Below are positions 1 through 12,068 of a stretch of 64,000 nt of DNA, piece by piece. A program made the position numbers and the translations under genes. The notes beneath the pieces are model-generated. The model was not told where the DNA came from and did no database searches. It worked only from the letters and a program-made list of their open reading frames with translations. The stretch is from an uncultured Bryobacterales bacterium (lineage in GTDB: Bacteria; Acidobacteriota; Terriglobia; Bryobacterales; UBA6623). The first letter of the stretch is position 1. Every line of letters starts with the position of its first letter. The stretch spans positions 3,672,435-3,736,434 of the forward strand of contig OY282420.1 of assembly GCA_958295955.1 (NCBI GenBank), in the 5' to 3' direction.

Positions 1-953
1 TGGCCTTCACCAGCGCGCACATCAACGCCTTTTGCATCTTGAGCGGCGACAGCGACTTCATGGCGCTGGTCAACAAGCTCAAGCAGTACAACAAGCGCGT
101 CTATATCGTCGGCGGCAAAGCCTTCACGAGCACCATCCTGCAGCGCAACTGCCACGAGTTCATCAGTTACGAATCGCTTTCCGACAGCGCGCCCAAGAGT
201 TCGCGCGGCGGCGGCGGGCCGCGTTCGCAGAAGACGAAGCGGGCCGTCCTGCCGGTGTCCAAGGCGATGCCGATGATCGAACGCGCCTTGCACTCGCTGG
301 AAATCCGCAGCGCGGTTCCGCAGATGGGCTTGCTCAAGAGCACCTTGCAGCAACTCGACCCGGCCTTCGACGAACGCAACTACGGCAGTTCGTCGTTCAA
401 GATGTTCATCGACCGGCTGGCCGACAAGGGGTTGCTGGCGGTCAAGCTCGTCGAAGGGCATTTCGTGGTCGAAAGCCGCGCCGACAGCGCCGAATCGAGC
501 GACGGGCCGACCAGCGGCGACGCGCTGGCCGTGCTCTGCGGCGTCCTGCGGGAAAACACCGAACTGCTGGACATCGGCATTCCGGGCCGCGAGGTGGAAG
601 CGCTGGTGCAAGCGGCGAAACCGGGCTTCGACCCGATCGAATACGGCGTGCAAGGCTTTTCAGAGTTGCTGAACCTGGCCCGCGACAAGGGCTACGTCAC
701 GGCGGAAGCGGACGCGGCGACGGGCTTCCGCTATTTCGAGGGCGACGAGCTGGCGGGCTCCGCCCGCCCGGAAGCGGCGGACGCGACGGAATCCGCGGAC
801 GAAAACGGCGCGCCGCCGGCCCCGGCAAGACGCTCCCGCCGTGCGCCGCGGGCAGCCGCCAAAGCGCCCGAAAACGGCGAAGAGGCGCAGCGCCCCAAAC
901 GCAAGCGCGCCCCCCGCCGCCAACCCGCCGCCAAGCCCGAAGGGGCGGAGTAA
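1..953 (+). CDS. NYN-domain/LOTUS (OST-HTH) protein, 5' end missing
   Basis: The reading frame is open to the left edge, so the N-terminal part of the NYN (PIN-like RNase) domain lies outside the window. The visible part starts with the C-terminal half of the NYN fold: the acidic motif SGDSDF, then a KRVYIVGG strand. Two OST-HTH/LOTUS-like winged-helix units follow. The first starts near MIERALHSLEIRSAVPQMG and the second near LAVLCGVLRENTELLDIG. The protein ends in a basic Arg/Lys/Pro-rich tail of about 45 residues that could bind nucleic acid. In known LabA/DUF88 proteins this architecture suggests RNA binding or RNA cleavage. The stop lies only 23 bp before cas3 on the same strand, so co-transcription is possible. 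GC content is high, like the host and unlike cas3. Domain call is confident; function is inferred. Confidence 0.8.
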   Translation, partial: AFTSAHINAFCILSGDSDFMALVNKLKQYNKRVYIVGGKAFTSTILQRNCHEFISYESLSDSAPKSSRGGGGPRSQKTKRAVLPVSKAMPMIERALHSLEIRSAVPQMGLLKSTLQQLDPAFDERNYGSSSFKMFIDRLADKGLLAVKLVEGHFVVESRADSAESSDGPTSGDALAVLCGVLRENTELLDIGIPGREVEALVQAAKPGFDPIEYGVQGFSELLNLARDKGYVTAEADAATGFRYFEGDELAGSARPEAADATESADENGAPPAPARRSRRAPRAAAKAPENGEEAQRPKRKRAPRRQPAAKPEGAE

Positions 954-976
954 CGCCGCCGGGCAAAACGCAGCCA

Positions 977-3712
977 ATGGAAACGACGGAAATGGATTTT
1001 GCCAAGGCTTTTGAGGCGCTGACCGGTAATGGTCCGCTACGTTGGCAAAAGCGGCTCTTTGAATGCCTGGACTCGGACAAGATACCGTCGGTGTGCGATC
1101 TCCCGACCGGCCTTGGCAAGACATCGGTCATTCCCATCTGGATGATCGCGCTTGCTCGGCAAGCGCGCGAGTCCCGGTCCCGTATCAACCTGCCGCGGCG
1201 TTTGATCTACATCGTCAATCGGCGAACCGTCGTGGATCAGTCGACGACCCTGGTCGAACGGATCCGAAAGAGACTGTTGAACCCGAGTGACGCGGCTTGG
1301 TCGAAGCACGAAGAAATGCTATGTTCGCTGGCCTCTGCCCTCGGATGCCTGTCACCGGACGACTCGCCACTGGCTGTAAGCACGCTTCGCGGCGAGTTGG
1401 CTGATAACGAGGAGTGGAGGAATGACCCTGCCCGCGCCGCTATTGTCATTGGAACCGTCGACATGATCGGCAGTAAGCTGCTTTTCAGCGGATACGGCGA
1501 TCGACTATACAAGCGCGCGCATCACGCGGGGCTCATCGGTCAGGACGTACTGATTGTCCATGACGAAGCGCACCTCACGCCCGCCTTCAGCGACCTTCTG
1601 CATAGCGTGGAAACCACGCAGAAAAAAGACCCGCAGAAAAAAGACTATGAGCCGAAGCCCGTCCGAGTGATGGAATTGTCCGCTACCCGACGTGACTCCA
1701 GCGGTAATGACGATGTTTTCCCTTGGAAAGAGGAAGATGAACAGGACGAATTTGTCAAAGATCGTCTTGACGCGAAGAAAAAACTACACCTGCACAAACT
1801 TGAGCCACAAAAAAGCGAAAAAAAGCTGCAAACTGAAAAACGATTTATCCAAAAAATTGTGGATTGCGCGTATCGGCACGAAGCCGACACCCAAAAAGTG
1901 CTGATCTATGTCCGCCAACCGGAGATTGCCCAAGAAGTGAACAAGGGGCTACGAAGAAAACTGGGCAACGAGGACGATGACCGAGTCGCGTTGCTCACGG
2001 GTACGATCCGCGGCTATGAGCGCGACCAATTGGTGACAAGCAACCAAGTCTATAAGGAATTGCTGAACGCCCAATCGCAACCAGCGAAGACGGTTTACTT
2101 GGTAAGCACATCGGCGGGCGAAGTCGGAATTGATATCGATGCAGACCACATGGTTTGTGACCTAATGACGTTGGACTCCATGATTCAGAGACTCGGCCGC
2201 GTCAACCGTCGCGGAGGGGCGGATCGCGATGCATGTATTGACGTGGTATACACTGAAAAGGATGAGAACCTTGGAGGCAATGCTTCGGATATTGACAAAG
2301 CAATCTCTGCAACACTCAATATCCTAAAAAGTTGGGAAAAAGATAATGCACCAGGATGCTCAATTGACGTAAGCCCTCGCAACCTTAAGGAAACCTTGAG
2401 CCAAGACAAGCGGAAAGAGGCTTTTTCCCCGATGCCTGAAACCCGTCCGCTGACCGATATCCTGCTCGACGCTTGGTCGCTGACCAGTGTTGACACGATG
2501 CCGGGTCGCCCGGCGGTTGCGACATATCTTCACGGGTTGACGCACGATCCCCCTGAAACGTACGTTGTTTGGCGTCAGGAAATTGCTTTTTTTAAGAAAT
2601 ATGATATTGACGAAAGATCGTTGCTGGGTCGGTGGTTCAACGTCTGCGGAATCCGTACAGAAGAGCAATTGCGTGATCGTACCTCCCGTATAAAAAACCG
2701 GCTTGGCGCTTTGCTGAAGAGGCATGCGAGAAATAAAATTGGTTGTGATTTTCCAGTTGTTCTGTTAGACGAACGTGGCGAGGCAAAGTTGTTGAATTTG
2801 TCAGAAGTGATCAAAAACGACTTTGATCTCCAGTACAAGACAATCGTTTTACCGGTAGAGGTAGGCGGTTTGGGGCAAGACGGGATAATCGACTCCACGA
2901 TAGTTGAACCGGTCCTCGACGTGGCGGAAGTTGCCACCGGAAAGATTCAACGAAAGCGGTGGCTGCACACCCAGACAGTTGACTCTTCGCTCTACCAGCG
3001 TCTTGGTTACGCAGAGACTCTGGAATCACTGCCTCAAGGACTGCAAGAACGAGAACGGATAATGTTAAAGGAACCCGTTGAGGGAGCCGAAGGCACGGAA
3101 GAAAGGATCGACTTACTTTTATGCATGCCGGAGAAGCAATCGCCGATCGGGGATCCGGAAACCGCTAAAGTACGGCAAACCCTAGCCGAGCATACGGAAG
3201 CGATCACGAAGCATATGGATAGCATCAGCGACCGCTTGGGTTTAGGGTCACCGATCAAGGCCGCGCTCGTTGCCGCCGCGAAAATGCACGACCGGGGTAA
3301 GGACCGCGTGGTTTGGCAACGATACGCCGACAACGATAACGGCGCAGAGGCATTAGCAAAATCAACCAAGTACCGGCACTGGCGGGTGCTTGGTGGCTAT
3401 CGACACGAGTTCGGCTCGTTGCTTGAAGCGATGGATAGTGAGTACTTGCGGAACTGTTCGGAACGGGATTTGATCCTGCACTTGATCGCGGCGCACCACG
3501 GCCATGCACGACCGCACTTCGCCCCCAAGGCTTTCGACCATGAGCGGTTCACCACACGAAGCAATGAAGATGCCACTGCAGGAACAATGCGGAGATTCGG
3601 TCAACTTCAACACCGTTTCGGGCGCTGGGGCTTGGCATGGCTGGAGTCGCTGCTGCGCTGTGCTGACATTGCTGCATCCAAAGCCACACAGAACCATTCC
3701 CCTGAAGATTGA
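977..3712 (+). CDS. cas3: Cas3 helicase-nuclease, type I-G (helicase then HD)
   Basis: A 911-residue protein if started at ATG 977 (a second in-frame ATG is at 992). The frame stays open upstream to 32, but that part overlaps the NYN gene. The superfamily 2 helicase core comes first: Walker A TGLGKT at about residues 44-49, DEAH at about 196-199, and SAT in ELSATRRD. The HD nuclease domain is C-terminal, with HD at about 771-772 in KMHDRGKDR and a later HLIAAHHGH. This helicase-then-HD order is the hallmark of type I-G/I-U Cas3; most other Cas3 proteins have HD first. Its role is to unwind and degrade DNA marked by Cascade. The gene is noticeably AT-richer than the NYN gene before it and the cas2/cas4-cas1 genes after it. 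csb3 starts 3 bp downstream. Confidence 0.95.
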   Translation: METTEMDFAKAFEALTGNGPLRWQKRLFECLDSDKIPSVCDLPTGLGKTSVIPIWMIALARQARESRSRINLPRRLIYIVNRRTVVDQSTTLVERIRKRLLNPSDAAWSKHEEMLCSLASALGCLSPDDSPLAVSTLRGELADNEEWRNDPARAAIVIGTVDMIGSKLLFSGYGDRLYKRAHHAGLIGQDVLIVHDEAHLTPAFSDLLHSVETTQKKDPQKKDYEPKPVRVMELSATRRDSSGNDDVFPWKEEDEQDEFVKDRLDAKKKLHLHKLEPQKSEKKLQTEKRFIQKIVDCAYRHEADTQKVLIYVRQPEIAQEVNKGLRRKLGNEDDDRVALLTGTIRGYERDQLVTSNQVYKELLNAQSQPAKTVYLVSTSAGEVGIDIDADHMVCDLMTLDSMIQRLGRVNRRGGADRDACIDVVYTEKDENLGGNASDIDKAISATLNILKSWEKDNAPGCSIDVSPRNLKETLSQDKRKEAFSPMPETRPLTDILLDAWSLTSVDTMPGRPAVATYLHGLTHDPPETYVVWRQEIAFFKKYDIDERSLLGRWFNVCGIRTEEQLRDRTSRIKNRLGALLKRHARNKIGCDFPVVLLDERGEAKLLNLSEVIKNDFDLQYKTIVLPVEVGGLGQDGIIDSTIVEPVLDVAEVATGKIQRKRWLHTQTVDSSLYQRLGYAETLESLPQGLQERERIMLKEPVEGAEGTEERIDLLLCMPEKQSPIGDPETAKVRQTLAEHTEAITKHMDSISDRLGLGSPIKAALVAAAKMHDRGKDRVVWQRYADNDNGAEALAKSTKYRHWRVLGGYRHEFGSLLEAMDSEYLRNCSERDLILHLIAAHHGHARPHFAPKAFDHERFTTRSNEDATAGTMRRFGQLQHRFGRWGLAWLESLLRCADIAASKATQNHSPED

Positions 3713-3715
3713 GCG

Positions 3716-4525
3716 ATGAAGCAACCCGAAGTAAGTTTCAGAGTTCCCGTGGATGTAACCAACCCCGGCCAGTTTTTTGCGTGCTGCGGCCTGTTGGAAT
3801 TGGCCCACCGTCTATGGCCCGGCGCGGAGGGATGGTTCGACGACAGCGATACTTCCTTTTTTGCGATTTCCGGCGGCAGTAATGCACGGCTAGAGTGCCT
3901 CAGCGATAAATTGCGCAGATGTGAGATTAGCGGACCACCTGGCGCCGAGGCCCGCAAAGGCAAAATCGGAATCGGGCAACCATTCGATCTGATTTTGAAT
4001 TGGTGGCAGACTAACGATGATGATCCAAAATCTCCCAAGACATGGGCCGGTCGCCAGGAAGTGCGCAGGATCGCACGAGCCGCGCAGAAGGCGCTGCCAG
4101 TGAAAAGTAACATTTTCAATTACGGTGCTGTGCTGCGTAAGCGAGTGGAATGCCACACGAATAACCGGCGGCAAGCCGACACCGTTGAGCCATTCTATTT
4201 TGACGCGAGGCGTTTCGCGCATGCCCTCGATACTGGCTTCTCGCTTGATACACAGAAGGCAGAGACAACCGCACACCCGTCAGTCGAGTTATTTTGCTTG
4301 ATCGGTTTGCAGCGCTTTCGGCCTGCGCCGTCGTCAATCAAGTGGAATTTTGAGTATCAGACTTGGCCTAAACCTCTATATGCTCCAATTGCATCTGGAG
4401 TGGCATCCTGTGCTGTACCCATGCCCGGCTCGAAACGTTATCGCTTTCCGCTCTGTTTTCGTGATAATCAAAAACGGTATAAATCTTTTGGATTCTCAAC
4501 TCAATTGGAGGTAATTTATGAGTAA
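3716..4525 (+). CDS. csb3: Csb3, type I-G Cascade subunit (Cas8-like)
   Basis: A 269-residue protein with the family signature near the N-terminus: NPGQFFACCGLLELAHRLWP followed by GAEGWF. Csb3 (GSU0052 family) sits between cas3 and csb1 in type I-G loci and is regarded as the large-subunit (Cas8g/Cas8u) counterpart, contacting target DNA and Cas3. It is much shorter than a normal Cas8. The start is only 3 bp after the cas3 stop, and the 3' end overlaps csb1 by 8 bp, so translation is probably coupled. Base composition is low in GC for this genome. The family call is firm; the Cas8-equivalent role comes from published work on the subtype, not from this sequence. Confidence 0.9.
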   Translation: MKQPEVSFRVPVDVTNPGQFFACCGLLELAHRLWPGAEGWFDDSDTSFFAISGGSNARLECLSDKLRRCEISGPPGAEARKGKIGIGQPFDLILNWWQTNDDDPKSPKTWAGRQEVRRIARAAQKALPVKSNIFNYGAVLRKRVECHTNNRRQADTVEPFYFDARRFAHALDTGFSLDTQKAETTAHPSVELFCLIGLQRFRPAPSSIKWNFEYQTWPKPLYAPIASGVASCAVPMPGSKRYRFPLCFRDNQKRYKSFGFSTQLEVIYE

Positions 4526-5777
4526 CGAAAAAGTCAATGTAGAGCAATTCGATCACTGGCTTAAGGATGAGAGCGAGGTCGCTGCCTTGGTTCTACATCA
4601 ATGGCTCAAGCCCGTTGAAGAGGTTGGGCTTGAAGGCAACGCGAAGGCAGTGATCTTCCCGCCGACGTATGCTAAGCCGGAAGGGACAGCAGGCGCGGAG
4701 TGGACCGGCTACAACATCGATCACTTCGGCGACAACTCAAATGTATGCCTGATCGATAGCGTTGGCTCACAGGCCAATCGAATGGAACCGACCTTTAAGC
4801 ACAAGGATTGCATATCCCTTGTTCCGCAGGTCTCCATTAAGGCCGGAAAACACAACATTGATCTTCTCGATGCCGGCCATCGCGCCGCTGACGCCATCGT
4901 GCGCTTTGCAGGCAACATGAAAAATGAAGTGAATGAAAAAGAAGCTACCGAAAACTCCGGCGATGCGCAAGATGCTCAAGAAGATGAAAAAAGCAGTAAC
5001 GGCAAACCTCTTGGCGAGCAGTTGTGGGACGCATTTAAGGCATACCAGAAGTGTGGAAATGCCGAGCCTTTGGCGAAAATTGCACCCACCTCCATTGTTT
5101 TCGGTGTCTGGGATTCCCGTGCCACACAAGTCAAGTTGCCTCGGATCGTGCGATCGGTAATCCGTGCGTACAACGTCAAGCGACACACTCGATCTGCTCA
5201 ATTCAACACACCGCTTCATTATGTAGATGAAGGTTTGATCGACGAGAAGCACGACAAAGGCGAGGGTGACAAAAACCCACTTAGCCAAGAGGGGTTCCGT
5301 CACAGTCCGGCTACAGGGAAACACGGCGGTATCGAAGTCATGGGCGATATCCGACGTGATGCCAGCATCAATCTTGTCGCGTTGCGTAATCTTAGCGTCA
5401 CGCCACTTGAGGAGGAAGATATCGCAAAAACTACCGAGCGTATGCTGTGTCTGCGTCGCTATATTCTCGGTCTCTCACTGGTCGCATTGACACGTCGCAG
5501 TGCTCAGCAGTTCAACCTTCGTGAGGGGTGTCTGCTCCGAATCTCTAAGTCTTCTGCCTGGAAGGCCGTGCCATTTGAAGGGGACGAGAAAGATATCTCT
5601 ATCGAGCCTGCGGATGCTATCGCATTTGCCAATGAGGTTGCGCGGATTTTCGGAGTGCAATCGTTCAACAAGCCTTTTCTGTTCGAAAACAAGAAGGCAG
5701 AAAGTTGGGTAGGTCGCACAAAAGAGGATCGAGACAAGCTCCGCCGCAAGGACGCCGTGATCAAACAGAAGCTGTGA
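4518..5777 (+). CDS. csb1: Csb1, Cas7-type backbone of type I-G Cascade
   Basis: A 419-residue protein with the strongly conserved Csb1/GSU0053 block NVCLIDSVGSQANRMEP at about residues 75-91, preceded by VIFPPTYAKPEG. Csb1 is the RAMP-fold Cas7 protein that polymerises along the crRNA spacer to form the effector backbone. A good Shine-Dalgarno sequence (GGAGGT, 4507-4512) lies 5 nt before the ATG, inside the end of csb3. The gene contains a charged low-complexity stretch around residues 135-165 (Glu/Asp/Lys-rich), which is probably a loop. GC content is as low as in csb3. Its stop codon overlaps a possible GTG start for csb2. Confidence 0.95.
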   Translation: MSNEKVNVEQFDHWLKDESEVAALVLHQWLKPVEEVGLEGNAKAVIFPPTYAKPEGTAGAEWTGYNIDHFGDNSNVCLIDSVGSQANRMEPTFKHKDCISLVPQVSIKAGKHNIDLLDAGHRAADAIVRFAGNMKNEVNEKEATENSGDAQDAQEDEKSSNGKPLGEQLWDAFKAYQKCGNAEPLAKIAPTSIVFGVWDSRATQVKLPRIVRSVIRAYNVKRHTRSAQFNTPLHYVDEGLIDEKHDKGEGDKNPLSQEGFRHSPATGKHGGIEVMGDIRRDASINLVALRNLSVTPLEEEDIAKTTERMLCLRRYILGLSLVALTRRSAQQFNLREGCLLRISKSSAWKAVPFEGDEKDISIEPADAIAFANEVARIFGVQSFNKPFLFENKKAESWVGRTKEDRDKLRRKDAVIKQKL

Positions 5778-5785
5778 GTGAGAAC

Positions 5786-7560
<1,775 letters not shown>

Positions 7561-7577
7561 CAGGAGGGTCGATTGCC

Positions 7578-9356
7578 ATGAGCGCCGAGCCGCTTCCCGA
7601 ACCCGCGCTTGCCCGCCGCGCGCTTCCCGACTACCTCCCCGCGCGCAAGATCAACGAGTTCGTCTATTGCCCGCGGCTGTTCTACTTCGAGCAGGTGGAG
7701 GACGTGTTCGTTCACAACGCGCACACGCTCGAAGGCGCCGCCCAACACAAGCGCGTGGACCAAGAAGGCCGCTCCGCGCCCAAGGCGGACGAAGAGACGC
7801 AAGAACCCGTCGTGGTGCGCTCGATCACGCTGTCGTCGGAGGAACACCGCGTCATCGCCAAGCTCGACCTGGCGGAGTTCGCCGACGGCCTCGCCACGCC
7901 GGTGGACTACAAGCACGGCCGTCCGATGAAGTGGGACGAGGGTTTGCAGGCTTGGCCTGAGGACCGCGTTCAATTGGCCGTCCAGGCGCTGGTGCTGCGC
8001 GCCAACGGCTACCGCTGCGAGGAGGGCGTCGTTTTCTACCAAAAGACGCGGCAGAGGGTGCGCATCCGCTTCGACGACGAAACGATGGCCGCGGCGGAGC
8101 AAGCCGTCGCCGGCGCCTGGGAGACCGCGGCGGCGACCGAGATTCCTCCGCCGCTCGTGGACTCGCCCAAATGCCCCGGCTGTTCGCTGGTCGGCATCTG
8201 CATGCCGGACGAAGTGGGGCAATTGCAGTCGCCCGCCCCCGTCCGCGCAGCGCAACAACTGGGGCTGTTCGAAGACGGGCGGAAAATCCCCAGGAAGCCG
8301 CCGGGGAAAGCAACCAGGCTGCTCGTTGCGCCGCGCGCCGATCTGAAGCCCCTCTACCTGAATACCCAGGGGCTGCGCGTGGGCAAGACCGGCGGCGTGC
8401 TGCGCATCAAGGAACGCGACAAGGTGGTTCAAGACGCGCGCATCCACGAGATCTGTCAGGTCAATCTGATGGGCAATATCCAGATCAGCACCCAGGCCGT
8501 GCAGGAGCTCTGCCGGGACGAGACGCCGATCTGTTACTTTTCGCAGGGCGGCTGGTTTTACGGCGTCACCACCGGACTGAATACGAAGAACGTCCTGCTG
8601 CGCAGGGCGCAGTTCCGGCTGGCGGAGGAGGAGTGGTTTTGCCGCCGCATCGCGCGCCGGCTGGTGACGGGCAAGATTCGCAATCAGCGCACGATGCTGA
8701 TGCGCAATCACATCGAGCCTCCCGACAAGGCGCTGCGCCGGCTCAAGTACCTGGCCGAACGCGCCGAGGCCGCGGATTCGCTGGACGAGTTGCTCGGCAT
8801 CGAAGGCTTGGCGGCGCGGATCTATTTCGGGTTGTTCGCCGGCATGTTGAAGCGCGGCGGGGAGTGGGACGGAGAAACGGCGGTGAGCTTCGATTTCCAG
8901 GCGCGGAACCGGCGGCCGCCGCGCGATCCGGTCAATGCGCTGCTCTCGCTGGGCTACAGCCTGCTGAGCAAAGACCTGACGGTGGCCTGTTACGCGGTGG
9001 GTTTCGATCCGATGATCGGTTTCTACCACCAGCCGCGCCACGGCCGTCCGGCTCTGGCGCTGGATTTGATGGAGACGCTGCGGCCGTTGATCGCCGACTC
9101 GGCGGTATTGAGCGCGATCAACACCCGCATGGTGTCGGAGCGCGATTTCGTGACGGCGGGACAGGCGGTGTCGTTGACGCCGGGCGGCAGGAAGAGCTTC
9201 TTCCGGGCGTACGAGGCGCGGATGGACACGCTGGTCACTCATCCGCTATTCGACTACCGCGTGAGTTACCGGCGTCTGCTTGAGATTCAGACGCGGCTGC
9301 TGGCGAAAACGCTTGAGGGCGAGTTGAACGAGTACCCGGTGTTTGTCACGCGATGA
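7578..9356 (+). CDS. cas4-cas1: Cas4-Cas1 fusion, spacer acquisition integrase
   Basis: A 592-residue fusion typical of type I-G. Residues about 15-215 are Cas4: Cys31 in FVYCPRLFYFEQ, RecB nuclease residues Asp110 and Lys112 in VDYKHG, and the C-terminal cysteines 199, 202 and 208 (KCPGCSLVGIC), which together can hold an iron-sulfur cluster. Residues from about 255 are Cas1, with the metal-binding region GFYHQPRHGRPALALDLME (His about 484). Cas4 trims prespacers and selects the PAM; in a studied type I-U/I-G fusion the PAM is TTN. A good RBS (AGGAGG, 7562-7567) precedes ATG 7578. The gene is intact and ends 183 bp before the first CRISPR repeat. Confidence 0.96.
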   Translation: MSAEPLPEPALARRALPDYLPARKINEFVYCPRLFYFEQVEDVFVHNAHTLEGAAQHKRVDQEGRSAPKADEETQEPVVVRSITLSSEEHRVIAKLDLAEFADGLATPVDYKHGRPMKWDEGLQAWPEDRVQLAVQALVLRANGYRCEEGVVFYQKTRQRVRIRFDDETMAAAEQAVAGAWETAAATEIPPPLVDSPKCPGCSLVGICMPDEVGQLQSPAPVRAAQQLGLFEDGRKIPRKPPGKATRLLVAPRADLKPLYLNTQGLRVGKTGGVLRIKERDKVVQDARIHEICQVNLMGNIQISTQAVQELCRDETPICYFSQGGWFYGVTTGLNTKNVLLRRAQFRLAEEEWFCRRIARRLVTGKIRNQRTMLMRNHIEPPDKALRRLKYLAERAEAADSLDELLGIEGLAARIYFGLFAGMLKRGGEWDGETAVSFDFQARNRRPPRDPVNALLSLGYSLLSKDLTVACYAVGFDPMIGFYHQPRHGRPALALDLMETLRPLIADSAVLSAINTRMVSERDFVTAGQAVSLTPGGRKSFFRAYEARMDTLVTHPLFDYRVSYRRLLEIQTRLLAKTLEGELNEYPVFVTR

Positions 9357-9539
9357 GGGGCGCGAGCGGCGGAGCGCCGCGGAAAATAGCAGAGACGCTC
9401 GCGCCGGCCGATGTACAATGCTTGCAAGGGATTGCATTCAGGGGCGATGGATATACGCAGTGAACTTGCGCGCCGCGCAAGCCGCCGCTCGCATCCGCGC
9501 CGCAAGCTCTTTGAAAACAAAATAGTAACGGCGCAAGCT
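9357..9539 (+). promoter_or_regulatory. CRISPR leader
   Basis: The 183 bp between the cas4-cas1 stop and the first repeat hold no convincing gene. A TACAAT sequence at 9414-9419 is a candidate -10 element, although I see no clear -35 partner. The last 30 bp are A-rich (TTTGAAAACAAAATAG), as many leader ends are. Position next to the adaptation genes and the orientation of the repeat (ATTGAAGC at its 3' end on the plus strand) both make this the promoter side, so the newest spacers should be those near 9.5 kb. Confidence 0.75.
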
Positions 9540-11960
9540 ACTTCCGGGGTCGAAAGACCCCGGCCCCATTGAAGCGGCGAGAGACAAAACATGCTCGCCT
9601 AGCTTCCGCGCACTTCCGGGGTCGAAAGACCCCGGCCCCATTGAAGCCGTGCCATTGTCCGACAACCTGACGCTTCATGCGCCCGACTTCCGGGGTCGAA
9701 AGACCCCGGCCCCATTGAAGCGGAGCGGGCCGCGCTGAAAATGTTATCCCAATTGGTAACTTCCGGGGTCGAAAGACCCCGGCCCCATTGAAGCTGCCAT
9801 TCGCTTACGTCCAGCCCGTCAGCTGGCAGTAACTTCCGGGGTCGAAAGACCCCGGCCCCATTGAAGCACACAATTAACGCGGGAGCGGCGGAAACGCCCT
9901 CCCACTTCCGGGGTCGAAAGACCCCGGCCCCATTGAAGCATCGCATCCCAATTCATGGTGAGTGACATATTCATACTTCCGGGGTCGAAAGACCCCGGCC
10001 CCATTGAAGCATGGAAAATTTGGCGGGCGACCTCATCACACAAGCCACTTCCGGGGTCGAAAGACCCCGGCCCCATTGAAGCTGCACGTCGATTGCCGCC
10101 CGCGAAAGGCCCGCTGGACTTCCGGGGTCGAAAGACCCCGGCCCCATTGAAGCGCCTATCGCGGCGTTCCGAGGCGGCCGCTCGTGCGCAACTTCCGGGG
10201 TCGAAAGACCCCGGCCCCATTGAAGCTCGACAGCATCCCAATTCATGGTCAAAGACATATCCACTTCCGGGGTCGAAAGACCCCGGCCCCATTGAAGCTA
10301 AACCGTATTCGGTCCGATGCGGACGCGGGCCGCACTTCCGGGGTCGAAAGACCCCGGCCCCATTGAAGCTATCTCGACCCGCCCTATCCGGGGAGGGAAA
10401 GCAAGACTTCCGGGGTCGAAAGACCCCGGCCCCATTGAAGCCGCATCCTTGCGGCGGGCGGCCAAGGATTCGGCAACACTTCCGGGGTCGAAAGACCCCG
10501 GCCCCATTGAAGCGGTCTCCGGTAACGAGATAGCAGACGCTCTCCGCAAACTTCCGGGGTCGAAAGACCCCGGCCCCATTGAAGCTCTCGACGCCGATTG
10601 CGGCGCCGGATAACCGCTCTCACTTCCGGGGTCGAAAGACCCCGGCCCCATTGAAGCAGAATCTTGTAGATCAGGTTACGGTTCCGGCCCAAGACTTCCG
10701 GGGTCGAAAGACCCCGGCCCCATTGAAGCACCAACGATCACAGCGCCGTTATCCCGCAGCCCGATACTTCCGGGGTCGAAAGACCCCGGCCCCATTGAAG
10801 CCAGTTGATGGGCGCTTGCTCCCATCCCTTGTTAAAACTTCCGGGGTCGAAAGACCCCGGCCCCATTGAAGCATACCTCCAGTCCGCGCGGAAGTCTGTA
10901 TGTCTTGCACTTCCGGGGTCGAAAGACCCCGGCCCCATTGAAGCACCGAACAGGTTCAGAAGCTCGAAGCTCGCAACGTCACTTCCGGGGTCGAAAGACC
11001 CCGGCCCCATTGAAGCTCGCTTTCGCAGTCCGGGCACTCGTCGAGGTGGGTGACACTTCCGGGGTCGAAAGACCCCGGCCCCATTGAAGCATGTCGCCGC
11101 GCTCCAGCGCCGCGGCGGCCTCGCGGCACTTCCGGGGTCGAAAGACCCCGGCCCCATTGAAGCCGGCGCCGGATACGGCGGCAGCCGCCGCCCGCCCGCA
11201 CTTCCGGGGTCGAAAGACCCCGGCCCCATTGAAGCCCGCGATAAGCTACCTGCCCGGCTACGCTGGTCACGACTTCCGGGGTCGAAAGACCCCGGCCCCA
11301 TTGAAGCCCGCCCCGCGAACCGGCGGCGAGGGCGACGGTCCCGTCCACTTCCGGGGTCGAAAGACCCCGGCCCCATTGAAGCTGCGCAGTCACGGCCGCC
11401 GCGATCCGCGCGTCGGCCACTTCCGGGGTCGAAAGACCCCGGCCCCATTGAAGCTAGATTTGTGCGCGGCGGATGCCTGACGCGGCGGAGACTTCCGGGG
11501 TCGAAAGACCCCGGCCCCATTGAAGCCGGGTTGTCCGCGATCGCCTGCCGCAAGGCGTCGCGACTTCCGGGGTCGAAAGACCCCGGCCCCATTGAAGCGC
11601 CGGGTCCATCGTGAAGCTCGTCGGCGGCTATGCCGCACTTCCGGGGTCGAAAGACCCCGGCCCCATTGAAGCGGGCGCTCGGACTGCCCGCCGATACCGA
11701 TGAGGCGACTTCCGGGGTCGAAAGACCCCGGCCCCATTGAAGCCAGAAGTTCCCCCCGCCTTCGCGCCACCAGTCGTAGTACTTCCGGGGTCGAAAGACC
11801 CCGGCCCCATTGAAGCGGCGCAGTTCGCTGCAACGCTCCCCCGGATAATGGACTTCCGGGGTCGAAAGACCCCGGCCCCATTGAAGCGGCGACGGTAAAC
11901 GCTGCGGAGTGCTCATCGGCCCACACTTCCGGGGTCGAAAGACCCCGGCCCCATTGAAGC

Positions 11961-12068
11961 CGGTCTGTGACCGCGCTGGCAAAGGTCGGCCGCGTGACTT
12001 CCGGGGTCGAAAGACCCCGGCCCCATTGAAGCCGGTCTGTGACCGCGCTGGCAAAGGTCGGCCGCGTG
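11961..12068 (+). repeat. Duplicated spacer-repeat unit in the array
   Basis: The 36-nt spacer at 11961-11996 is repeated exactly at 12033-12068, separated by one repeat. This is a one-unit tandem duplication (72 bp), most likely from recombination or slippage between repeats. Confidence 0.95.

Noticed and set aside
32-976. In-frame extension of cas3 upstream to position 32
   Set aside because: It overlaps the NYN-LOTUS gene, is low-complexity and Arg-rich, and the helicase domain starts right after ATG 977.
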